Positions 1 to 6,186 are shown, counted from the first letter of the stretch. The stretch is 11,462 bases of DNA from Lachnospiraceae bacterium (GCA_017542725.1 JAFXWR010000266.1:1-11462), one strand, 5' to 3'. Translations and numbers: made by a program. The notes: generated by a model not told the origin, from the letters alone.

Positions 1-198
1 CAAAAAGATATTATGTTCCCATCATCAGTCAAAAGATATGATATAGTTGCTGTCGCAACTACCGGAGCATACAACTACTCTATGGCATCAAACTACAATC
101 GCTTGCCAAGACCTGCAGTGGTGATGCTAAAGGATGACAAAGATTTTATCGTAGTAAAACCTGAGACATTTGAAAACCTCATTCAAAACGACATGTAG
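1..198 (+). CDS. lysA: Diaminopimelate decarboxylase, C-terminal fragment
   Basis: This is the last 65 codons of a reading frame that is open at the left edge of the window. LysA is the PLP-dependent enzyme that converts meso-diaminopimelate to L-lysine, the last step of lysine synthesis, in the cytosol. The visible part is the end of the C-terminal beta-barrel domain. The run TTGAYNYSMASNYN followed by RLPRPAVV is the characteristic LysA signature near the C-terminus, with the Gly-Ala-Tyr region that contributes to the active site at the dimer interface. The closing ETFENLI matches the family's usual ETYEDLI end, so little or nothing is missing at the C-terminus. The TAG stop lies inside a short palindromic repeat (194-219), and a bidirectional terminator follows. 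The true start is outside the window. Identification is strong despite the short fragment. Confidence 0.92.
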   Translation, partial: QKDIMFPSSVKRYDIVAVATTGAYNYSMASNYNRLPRPAVVMLKDDKDFIVVKPETFENLIQNDM

Positions 199-219
199 GG
201 GCGAGCACTGCGAGCCCGC
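194..219 (+). repeat. Short palindromic repeat, copy 1 (supplies the lysA stop codon)
   Basis: The repeat begins TGTAGGGGCGAGC and ends GCGAGCCCGC around an ACT loop. It folds as GGGC, then a GA/GA internal loop, then GC, loop ACT, GC, GA, GCCC. The same architecture recurs at 4650-4672 and 8835-8856. The TAG at 196-198 is the lysA stop codon. GC-rich intergenic palindromes beginning TGTAGGGGCGA are, from memory, common in Clostridia genomes. That family assignment is recollection; the three copies are seen directly. Confidence 0.8.
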
Positions 220-221
220 AT

Positions 222-251
222 AAAAAAGGACGACCACTGTCGTCCCTTTTT
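222..251. terminator. Bidirectional intrinsic terminator between lysA and the HAD gene
   Basis: A perfect 7-bp stem, GGACGAC (228-234) with GTCGTCC (239-245), closes a 4-base CACT loop. On the + strand it is followed by CTTTTT, serving lysA. On the - strand the six A residues at 222-227 become a U tract, serving the HAD gene, whose stop codon is at 254-256. The convergent arrangement fits a shared terminator. Confidence 0.88.
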
Positions 252-253
252 CT

Positions 254-916
254 TTATACTAAATCTAAAATTTGAATTGCGTCATCTACATATCCCAAAC
301 ATTTTTTATAGTTCTTTTCTTCATCAGTCAATCCTTTAAATCCTGCTCCATACTTCACTCCTATAAAATTAACATTTAGATTTATAGCTCCTCTTAAGTC
401 GTGTTCCGTGTCACCTATCATACAAACTTTGTCATAATCATTTACTTTGCAATCTTCTATAGCAAGTCTCATTATGTCAGTTTTTGTCAGCCCCTTTTCG
501 TTGATTGAACCTCTTAATGTATCAAAATATTTTGTCAAATCATAATAATCAAATAACGGAGTGACACATCTCATTAATTTATATGTCGCAAGCCCAACTT
601 TATATCCATTTTCCTTAAGCGCCTCTATTACTTCTGGTATATTCTTAAATGGCTTAGCCTTTAAAAGTTCATTATCAATATAATACTGCCTATATGCCGT
701 TGTCAGATCTTCTATTTCTTCATCTGACAAATCTGGATAATACCTATGAAACGAATCAATAACCGGCGGTCCAATAAATGTATTAACTTCTTCATCTGTA
801 AGTTTTCTAAGCCCTGCTTTTTCAACTGTCCCAACTAGTGAATTAAGTATCGTCCTGGCAGAATCAAAGACTGTGCCGTCCAAATCAAATAATATTAAAT
901 CAAATTTCTTATTCAT
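254..916 (-). CDS. HAD-superfamily phosphatase (phosphoglycolate phosphatase/nucleotidase-like)
   Basis: A 220-residue soluble protein with all four haloacid-dehalogenase motifs. Motif I is DLDGT at residues 11-15 (nucleophile D11, acid/base D13), motif II is T111 in LATYK, motif III is probably K145, and motif IV is GDTEHD with D169 and D173. Residues about 15-90 form the helical C1 cap, including the FIGPP stretch (47-51) typical of the Gph/PpaX subgroup. Length is normal for that group. It should hydrolyse a small phosphate ester; the substrate cannot be read from sequence. Phosphoglycolate, pyrophosphate or a nucleoside monophosphate are all possible. It is the last gene of an operon that begins with purine nucleoside phosphorylase, which mildly favours a nucleotidase role by inference. 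The start is supported by AGGTGA five bases upstream of ATG. The 29-bp gap before it contains a second copy of this site. Confidence 0.88.
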   Translation of the reverse strand: MNKKFDLILFDLDGTVFDSARTILNSLVGTVEKAGLRKLTDEEVNTFIGPPVIDSFHRYYPDLSDEEIEDLTTAYRQYYIDNELLKAKPFKNIPEVIEALKENGYKVGLATYKLMRCVTPLFDYYDLTKYFDTLRGSINEKGLTKTDIMRLAIEDCKVNDYDKVCMIGDTEHDLRGAINLNVNFIGVKYGAGFKGLTDEEKNYKKCLGYVDDAIQILDLV

Positions 917-923
917 AACTCAC

Positions 924-949
924 CTACTTATGCATATGTAGTCACCTAC
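924..949 (-). promoter_or_regulatory. Duplicated Shine-Dalgarno with a three-codon mini-ORF before the HAD gene
   Basis: On the - strand GTAGGTGA occurs twice, at 942-949 and 920-927. The first copy is six bases upstream of ATG CAT AAG TAG (935-924), a possible Met-His-Lys mini-ORF. Its stop overlaps the second Shine-Dalgarno, the one that serves the HAD ATG at 916. The first copy also contains the DUF3800 stop codon. Whether the mini-ORF is translated cannot be seen. Confidence 0.35.
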
Positions 950-1875
950 ACTTCCCCTTGTATTAAATTATTTTTGCTTTTTGGATCCTTTAGAACTTCA
1001 AGTTGTTTTTCCAGTTGACTTATCATATGGTTATAATATTTTATCTGTTCGCTTCCCTTTCGCTCCATCGGTATGGTTCTAAACATTTCAGGTAAAATTC
1101 TTATGCCATAGAAGTGTCTTAAATCTTTTTTTCTTTTATCAAAGTTTCCATTGTATGCAAGGTCAAATATTTCATCAAAAATCTTTTCAATATTTGCATT
1201 TTCTTTTAGAGAATGACTCATAGACCTTGCTATTATATAGGCTATGTTGTCCGCAATCTGGAGACCTGCCACATCTTCTTTTTTCTTTTTGACAGAAAAG
1301 TGCGTGTTGCAAAGTTGAAGAGCTTCGTCATTTATATATCCCACGCCCTTACTATTTGCAATGATTCTAAGGTAATCCTTCTTAAGCAAAAAGTCTGGAC
1401 TCATATTCCACTTTTGGTCTTCAGTATTTCTCGCCTCATATATTGTCTTTCCAAAACCATTTCTATAAAACAGATAGTGTGTATAATTCTCTATGACTTT
1501 TTCAAGGGCTATGTTAAATGGATTGTCTACAAATGCAAAATCGGTTTTTTCATTTTTTGTAAATGCAGTGCCAAATAATTCATGCAACTCATCAAGTTTT
1601 ATTACCGTAGCAAATACTACTCCTTCTACTTCACGAACTATTTTAATCAAATCCAAAAAGGCTTCTGGATATCTTTTTATATAGTCAGTTGCGTGAAAAA
1701 CTCTAGAATCTTTGTCTTTGACATCTTTCCAAACTATATTTTTTAATTCGGTAAGTTTTCTCTCGATTTCGTTTTCTTTACTGATGTGACAAGCAAATCC
1801 ACCTATGACAAAGATGTTGTCAACCGACTTACTTTCATCTAAATATAATGTATACTCATTCTCCATAATTTTCAT
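946..1875 (-). CDS. DUF3800 family protein, predicted RNase-H-fold enzyme
   Basis: A 309-residue protein of unknown function. The N-terminal LYLDES (residues 10-15; D13 and E14), FHATDY around H61, an acidic YEARN (E147) and LQIADNIAYII (D209) match the pattern of DUF3800. That family is predicted to have an RNase H-like fold with a carboxylate-based metal site. Here the usual glycine after DES is a lysine. The last 35 residues are charged and heptad-like (QLEKQLEVL), suggesting a short coiled coil. There is no signal peptide or membrane segment, so it is probably cytosolic. Its ATG shares one base with the TAA stop of the upstream PNP gene, and no good Shine-Dalgarno precedes it, so translation is probably coupled to PNP; a second ATG at codon 4 is an alternative start. 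Nuclease activity is a family-level prediction only. A role in nucleic acid turnover or defence is speculative. Confidence 0.8.
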   Translation of the reverse strand: MKIMENEYTLYLDESKSVDNIFVIGGFACHISKENEIERKLTELKNIVWKDVKDKDSRVFHATDYIKRYPEAFLDLIKIVREVEGVVFATVIKLDELHELFGTAFTKNEKTDFAFVDNPFNIALEKVIENYTHYLFYRNGFGKTIYEARNTEDQKWNMSPDFLLKKDYLRIIANSKGVGYINDEALQLCNTHFSVKKKKEDVAGLQIADNIAYIIARSMSHSLKENANIEKIFDEIFDLAYNGNFDKRKKDLRHFYGIRILPEMFRTIPMERKGSEQIKYYNHMISQLEKQLEVLKDPKSKNNLIQGEV

Positions 1876-2699
1876 TATTTTATATTAGCAATAATTCCTT
1901 TAACAAGTTTTTCGAATTTCACTGCAATTTTCGCCGCCGTCTCTCTCACATCATCATCACTGAGTTTTACTTTTGATAATCCTGTTCCCATATTTGTAAT
2001 TACACTAAGTCCAGCAACTTTAAGTCCTGCATGTCTTGCTGCAATTACTTCTATAACAGTGCTCATACCAACCGCATCTACTCCAAGTTTTCCAAGTAAT
2101 TTAACTTCTGTTGCTGTCTCATATGATGGTCCCTTTAATTGACAGTAGATACCTTCTTGAAGTTTAATTTTATTTTTTGTAGCTACTTTTTTTATTACCT
2201 TTATAATGTCTGGATCATATACATCTGTCATATCAGGAAATCTTGTACCAAGTTCTTCTATATTTTCTCCGATAAGAGGATTAGGTGCAAAGAATGATAT
2301 ATGATCTTTTATAATCATTATATCTCCTGGGCGAAATTTTTTATTTGGTGTGCCTGCAGCATTTGTCAAAATTAATTTTTTTACACCCATCATAGCAATA
2401 AGTCTTACAGGTCTCACTGCTTCTACTGCACTATATCCTTCATAAAAATGAATTCGTCCTTGCATTACAAGAACTTTTTTACCACCTATGGTTGTAAATA
2501 CAAATTTTCCCTTGTGGTTTTGATTTGTTGCCTTTGGAAAATTTTTTATACTTGCATAATCAATCACCGCGTCGATCTTCAAATCATTTACAAAGTCACC
2601 AAGTCCCGAACCAAGCGTAATCGCAATCTCTGGAACATATGGTATTTTCTTCTTGATACTATCATATGCCTCCTTCAATATTTTATACTCTTTACTCAT
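1875..2699 (-). CDS. punA: Purine nucleoside phosphorylase, class I (trimeric type)
   Basis: A 274-residue cytosolic enzyme that splits purine nucleosides with phosphate into free base and (deoxy)ribose-1-phosphate, for purine salvage. The phosphate-binding GSGLG lies at about residue 30. NQNHKGKF carries the conserved histidine; GHAGK is commoner in the family. MQGRIHFYEGY holds the conserved arginine, and LTNAAGT, GPSYET and VGMSTVIEV with ARHAGL follow. SVITNMGTG supplies the asparagine that in class I enzymes reads 6-oxopurines, so inosine and guanosine are the expected substrates. Length matches the trimeric PunA/PNP family. The start is set by a strong GGGAGGAT site just upstream of ATG at 2699. 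It is the first gene of a - strand operon with DUF3800 and HAD genes and has a likely extended -10 promoter about 70 bp upstream. Function is secure; the symbol is less so, since related genes are also called deoD or pupG. Confidence 0.93.
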   Translation of the reverse strand: MSKEYKILKEAYDSIKKKIPYVPEIAITLGSGLGDFVNDLKIDAVIDYASIKNFPKATNQNHKGKFVFTTIGGKKVLVMQGRIHFYEGYSAVEAVRPVRLIAMMGVKKLILTNAAGTPNKKFRPGDIMIIKDHISFFAPNPLIGENIEELGTRFPDMTDVYDPDIIKVIKKVATKNKIKLQEGIYCQLKGPSYETATEVKLLGKLGVDAVGMSTVIEVIAARHAGLKVAGLSVITNMGTGLSKVKLSDDDVRETAAKIAVKFEKLVKGIIANIK

Positions 2700-2765
2700 A
2701 ATATCCTCCCTCAGTATATTTTTATAATTTTATTAATTAATACTTAAGTCCTACAATCACATTTT

Positions 2766-2774
2766 ATTATAACA
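2766..2774 (-). promoter_or_regulatory. Probable extended -10 promoter for the PNP operon
   Basis: The - strand reads TGTTATAAT here, a perfect TATAAT preceded by the TGn extension. The hexamer 17 bp further upstream (TTATTT) is a poor -35, which an extended -10 can offset. Transcription would start near 2759, leaving a leader of about 60 bases before the PNP ATG. The AT-rich setting raises the chance of a coincidental match. Confidence 0.5.
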
Positions 2775-2817
2775 CAAATTTGTATATTAAATAAACAATT
2801 TATAATTCTAAAATATT

Positions 2818-2846
2818 TTGACACATTTTTAATTTTATACTATAAT
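2818..2846 (+). promoter_or_regulatory. Perfect consensus sigma-A promoter for the small membrane protein
   Basis: TTGACA (2818-2823) and TATAAT (2841-2846) are separated by exactly 17 bases, matching the housekeeping consensus at all twelve positions. Transcription should start near 2853, giving a leader of about 53 bases before the ATG at 2906. The -10 box is mirrored by ATTATA at 2850-2855, so a TATAAT also exists on the opposite strand. Confidence 0.85.
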
Positions 2847-2905
2847 AATATTATACAAAACAATAGGTTTTGTATGCAAAAAATCAAATGAAAGAAGGTA
2901 ATTTT

Positions 2906-3361
2906 ATGAATCTTAACACAAGTAAAACCATTTTAAAGGTTTTTGGTATTATTTCAATCATCTTTGGCGTCATAGGCATAGCAGCAGGAATTTTGGCTAT
3001 AGCTGGTGGAGCTCTCATAGGTGCAGGAGCTGCTGCAGGTGAAGTTACTGCAAGTAGTGAGATGGCCGGTGGAGTTGCACTTTTAGGCTTTGGCGGTCTC
3101 CTTATCATAATCGGCTCTGTTATTGAGTTGCTTTCAGGAGTTTTCTCAGTTAAAGCATCAAATGACATTTCAAAAATTATGCCAGCATGGTGGTTTGCAC
3201 TTATAAGCCTTGTTATGGGTGTTGTAAATATAATCGTTATGGTAGCTCAAAAATCTCAAGCTACAAACACTAGCAATATTATAAGTGCTGTTATAGGTCT
3301 CCTCATAAGCATTCTTATATTTGTTGCAGCTGAAACAATTAAAAAAGCAGCAGGAAAATAA
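2906..3361 (+). CDS. Small four-helix membrane protein, function unknown
   Basis: A 151-residue hydrophobic protein that I do not recognise as a named family. Predicted membrane segments lie at about residues 10-35, 55-80, 94-114 and 123-142. An Ala/Gly-rich, slightly acidic loop (36-53) joins the first two, a short SVKASNDISK loop joins the second and third, and the C-terminal tail is basic (ETIKKAAGK). The composition resembles small tetraspanning proteins of Gram-positive bacteria. The frame is open further upstream, to an ATG at 2870. The ATG at 2906 is chosen because AAAGAAGG sits seven bases before it and the residues skipped are hydrophilic and unlike a membrane protein start. It has its own perfect promoter and a terminator 19 bases after its stop, so it is probably made abundantly and as a single-gene transcript. 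No catalytic motif is visible. Confidence 0.78.
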   Translation: MNLNTSKTILKVFGIISIIFGVIGIAAGILAIAGGALIGAGAAAGEVTASSEMAGGVALLGFGGLLIIIGSVIELLSGVFSVKASNDISKIMPAWWFALISLVMGVVNIIVMVAQKSQATNTSNIISAVIGLLISILIFVAAETIKKAAGK

Positions 3362-3379
3362 TTTAATTTTATTTTATTG

Positions 3380-3404
3380 CCCCACTTGTATGTGGGGTTT
3401 TTTT
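3380..3404 (+). terminator. Intrinsic terminator after the small membrane protein
   Basis: CCCCAC (3380-3385) pairs with GTGGGG (3392-3397) around a six-base TTGTAT loop and is followed by seven T residues. It lies 19 bases after the upstream stop codon and only five bases before the SulP ATG at 3410. It therefore also acts as a barrier, or a control point, in front of SulP. Confidence 0.85.
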
Positions 3405-3409
3405 ATTAT

Positions 3410-4654
3410 ATGATTGACAACTCTTTTAAACCAAAAATTTTAGATTCATTGAAAGGTTACACCTTGGATACTTTTTTAGGTGACCTAACAGCCGCTATCG
3501 TAGTGGCTATCATTGCCTTGCCTCTTTCTATAGCACTCGCCATAGCATCAGGTGTTGGTCCAAATGAAGGCCTCTACACATCAATTGTTGCAGGTTTTGT
3601 AATCTCGTTTCTGGGCGGAACAAAAATTCAAATATCAGGACCAACGGCTGCTCTATCTGGCATCATAGCTTCAGCAATATTAAAACACGGATTAGATACG
3701 CTTACAGTTGCAACTATCGTCGCTGGTGTCATACTTATAATTTTTAGTTTTTTAAGAATCGGCGTTTACCTTGCTAAGATTCCAAATACAATTGTAGTAG
3801 GTTTCACCGCAGGAATTGCACTCGGCATACTCGTAGGTCAGTCAAAAGATTTTTTTGGTGTTACCTATCTTAATGGTGCAAGACCTATAGGAAATATTGA
3901 AAAATTTGTTGAGTTTTTCAAAAATATAAATACTATTAATCCACAATCACTCTTGATAGGATTATTGTCATTTTTTATTTTAATTGCATTTCCTAAAATT
4001 TCAAAAAAAATTCCTTCTTCTTTGATAGCAATCTTAGTTTCTACAATCATAGTTCGCGTTTGCAATTTAAATGTTTTAAAAATAAATGATTTATATGCCA
4101 TAAGTAATAAACCTATGACATTTCATGCTCCAAACCTCATACTGCTAAAAACTCCTGCAGTCTACACAATCGGCATAACTATTGCATGCCTAGTTGCTGT
4201 AGAAGCAATACTTGCTTGTAAAGTCTCTGATAAATTATCTGGTGACTACCATCACGGAAATGCAGAACTCATAGCACAAGGTGTCGGCAGCATCGCATCT
4301 GTTCTTTTAGGCGGTATACCTGCTACAGGTGCCCTTGCGAGAACTTCAGCGAGCGTAAAAAATGGTGCTAAAACACCTATTGCTGGTATGCTGCAGGCTG
4401 TCATACTTTTTCTTATACTAATCGGTCTCATGAAATATGTCGGTATGATTCCTATGTCAACCATTGCAGCTCTTTTATTTGTAGTTGCATCAAATATGTC
4501 TCAAATAAAAACAATTAAAGGATATATAAAAGACGGAAATAAAAAAGATATTGCAGTAATTTTTACTTGCCTTATACTAACATTTGCACTAAACTTAATG
4601 GTAGGAATCTCAGTCGCACTCATACTATGGATCTTACTTAACAAACTACTGTAG
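3410..4654 (+). CDS. SulP-family anion transporter lacking the STAS domain
   Basis: A 414-residue integral membrane protein of the SulP/SLC26 family, which moves sulfate, bicarbonate or other anions, usually with H+ or Na+ or by exchange. Family hallmarks run in order: a cytoplasmic FKPKILDSLKGYT start, DLTAAIVVAIIALPLSIALA, the ASGVGPNEGLYTSIVAGF stretch, QISGPTAALSG, and GGIPATGALARTSASVKNG with TPIAGMLQAV in the second half. About 12-14 membrane segments are present. The frame ends at GISVALILWILLNKLL, where full-length SulP proteins continue with a cytoplasmic STAS domain of about 100 residues; here the stop comes from a palindromic repeat. An upstream TTG at 3377 would extend the frame, but that stretch is the terminator hairpin, and family alignment favours ATG at 3410. 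The only purine-rich site is GGGG 12 bases away, inside the terminator arm, so initiation looks weak. It probably reads on into malQ 44 bp downstream. The substrate is not determinable. Confidence 0.88.
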   Translation: MIDNSFKPKILDSLKGYTLDTFLGDLTAAIVVAIIALPLSIALAIASGVGPNEGLYTSIVAGFVISFLGGTKIQISGPTAALSGIIASAILKHGLDTLTVATIVAGVILIIFSFLRIGVYLAKIPNTIVVGFTAGIALGILVGQSKDFFGVTYLNGARPIGNIEKFVEFFKNINTINPQSLLIGLLSFFILIAFPKISKKIPSSLIAILVSTIIVRVCNLNVLKINDLYAISNKPMTFHAPNLILLKTPAVYTIGITIACLVAVEAILACKVSDKLSGDYHHGNAELIAQGVGSIASVLLGGIPATGALARTSASVKNGAKTPIAGMLQAVILFLILIGLMKYVGMIPMSTIAALLFVVASNMSQIKTIKGYIKDGNKKDIAVIFTCLILTFALNLMVGISVALILWILLNKLL

Positions 4655-4672
4655 GGGCGAGTTCTACGAGCC
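4650..4672 (+). repeat. Short palindromic repeat, copy 2 (supplies the SulP stop codon)
   Basis: It starts TGTAGGGGCGAG like copy 1 and ends ACGAGCC around a TCT loop. The inner GC/GC pair of copy 1 is GT/AC here, a compensatory change that keeps pairing, and the GA/GA internal loop is retained. TAG at 4652-4654 terminates the SulP gene. The right arm has decayed at its outer end (GCCT instead of GCCC). Confidence 0.78.
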
Positions 4673-4698
4673 TAATTATAAATAAAAAGGATTTAATT

Positions 4699-6186
4699 AT
4701 GAAAAGAAGTAGCGGAATACTGATGCCAATTTTCTCCCTGCCATCAAAATATGGCATAGGAACTCTTGGCAAAGAAGCATACAATTTTATAGACTTTTTA
4801 GTTGATACAAAGCAAACTTACTGGCAGATGCTTCCTATAATGCAGACAGGCTTTGGCAACTCTCCTTATTCTGCCATGTCAAATTTTGGCGGCAATCCTT
4901 TTTTTATTGATTTTGATTTACTAAAAGATGATGGGCTACTCAAAGAATCTGACTACAAATTTTTAGAAACTGACACTAATCCAAGACGAGTTGACTATGA
5001 AAAACAATTTAATAATAAATATAAAATCCTAAAAATTGCTTGTGACAATTTTAAAAAGCTGTACAAAGATGAGTATGACCAATTCATAGAAAAAAAAGAA
5101 TTCTTCAATGAAGACTATGCGATGTTTCTTACAATAAAAGAAAAATTTAATGGCGCTTCTTTCGATGTATGGCCAAATGAATATAAATTCCGTAACCCAG
5201 AAACTTTAGATAATTTTAAAAAAGAAAATTTTGAACTTGTAGATTTCTTCACTATTATTCAGTGTCTATTCTTTAAACAATGGTTCAAATTAAAAAAATA
5301 CGCAAATAAAAAAGGTATAAAAATTATTGGTGACATACCAATTTATAGTGCATATGATAGCACTGAAGTGTGGTCTCGCCCTGAGATTTTCCATCTTGAC
5401 CACAACAAACTTCCTATAGAAGTTGCTGGATGCCCACCAGACGGTTATACAGCACAAGGTCAACTTTGGGGTAACCCACTTTACAACTTTAAATATATTG
5501 AAGAAAAAGGATTTGAATATTTTATAGATAAATTCTCACATCTATTTAAACTTTATGATGTAGTGAGAATTGATCACTTTAGAGGTTTTGATTCTTACTA
5601 TGCTATACCTTATGGAAGTAAAGATGCCACGAATGGAAGATGGGTAGAGGCGCCTGGAAAAAATCTTTTCAAAAAAGTTAAAGAAGTTTTCGGCGATGTA
5701 GAAATAGTTGCTGAAGATCTTGGATTTTTAACTGACTCAGTAAAAGACCTTTTAAAATTCACTGGCTTCCCGGGTATGAAAGTTCTTGAGTTTGCATTTA
5801 ACGCTAACGACAAAGGCAATACTGAATATCTTCCACATACATATATAGAAAATAGCATTGCATACCTTGGAACACACGACAATGACACTTTTATGGGTTG
5901 GATTAATTCAATAAATGAAAATGACAAAAACTATGCTATAGAATATTTACATTTGAAAGATCCTATAAATTATTACAAAGAGGCTCTCAAGGTATTATTT
6001 GAGAGCAAATCAAACCTCGTCATAACTCAGTTCCAGGACTTACTTGGCACTGGAAGCATCGGAAGAATGAATGTGCCTTCTACTCTAAGTCCTATGAACT
6101 GGAGTTATCGGCTACTTCCTTATGAGTTAAACGACGAGGTCAAAAATTTCCTAAAAGACTTAACAATAAGCACTAGGCGTTGCTAA
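4699..6186 (+). CDS. malQ: 4-alpha-glucanotransferase (amylomaltase, GH77)
   Basis: A 495-residue cytosolic enzyme that transfers maltosyl or longer alpha-1,4-glucan units between oligosaccharides, for maltodextrin or glycogen use. The N-terminal RSSGILMPIFSLPSKYGIGTLG and YWQMLPIMQTGFGNSPYSA are typical of GH77. The catalytic residues are clear: nucleophile D292 in VRIDHFRGFD, acid/base E339 in IVAEDLG, and D394 in GTHDNDTF. Their spacing matches the described Thermus amylomaltase (D293, E340, D395). The C-terminal GRMNVPSTL and NWSYRL complete the barrel, so the gene is full length. AAAAGG eight bases before ATG sets the start. No maltose transporter or phosphorylase lies beside it; it follows SulP, probably on the same transcript. 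Its last 14 bases overlap the end of the opposing MFS gene, and no clear terminator follows. Confidence 0.95.
   Translation: MKRSSGILMPIFSLPSKYGIGTLGKEAYNFIDFLVDTKQTYWQMLPIMQTGFGNSPYSAMSNFGGNPFFIDFDLLKDDGLLKESDYKFLETDTNPRRVDYEKQFNNKYKILKIACDNFKKLYKDEYDQFIEKKEFFNEDYAMFLTIKEKFNGASFDVWPNEYKFRNPETLDNFKKENFELVDFFTIIQCLFFKQWFKLKKYANKKGIKIIGDIPIYSAYDSTEVWSRPEIFHLDHNKLPIEVAGCPPDGYTAQGQLWGNPLYNFKYIEEKGFEYFIDKFSHLFKLYDVVRIDHFRGFDSYYAIPYGSKDATNGRWVEAPGKNLFKKVKEVFGDVEIVAEDLGFLTDSVKDLLKFTGFPGMKVLEFAFNANDKGNTEYLPHTYIENSIAYLGTHDNDTFMGWINSINENDKNYAIEYLHLKDPINYYKEALKVLFESKSNLVITQFQDLLGTGSIGRMNVPSTLSPMNWSYRLLPYELNDEVKNFLKDLTISTRRC

Noticed and set aside
929..936. TATGCATA palindrome between DUF3800 and HAD as an operator
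   Set aside because: It is a single 8-bp palindrome in AT-rich DNA with no second copy upstream of the operon.
1213..1684. Open frames on the + strand opposite the DUF3800 gene
   Set aside because: They are antisense to a conserved protein, have low-complexity composition and resemble no known family.
2870..2905. An upstream ATG adding twelve residues to the small membrane protein
   Set aside because: The added residues are hydrophilic and overlap the AAAGAAGG site, which is correctly spaced for the ATG at 2906.
2884..3168. A proline/alanine-rich open frame on the - strand opposite the small membrane protein
   Set aside because: Its composition is the mirror of the Ala/Gly/Ile-rich membrane gene on the other strand, and it lacks a ribosome site.
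3377..3409. A TTG start that would add eleven residues to the SulP protein
   Set aside because: The stretch is the terminator hairpin and its U tract, has no ribosome site, and the ATG at 3410 fits the family's usual N-terminus.
3414..3443. TTGACA just after the SulP start codon as a promoter -35 box
   Set aside because: No acceptable -10 box lies 16-18 bases downstream and no suitable gene start follows.
5610..5927. A 105-codon frame antisense to malQ
   Set aside because: It lies over the conserved GH77 catalytic region, whose coding constraint explains the open frame.
5983..6006. A perfect 8-bp inverted repeat (GCTCTCAA with TTGAGAGC, 8-base loop) inside malQ
   Set aside because: It is within conserved coding sequence with no U tract and no relation to the palindromic repeat; chance is a sufficient explanation.
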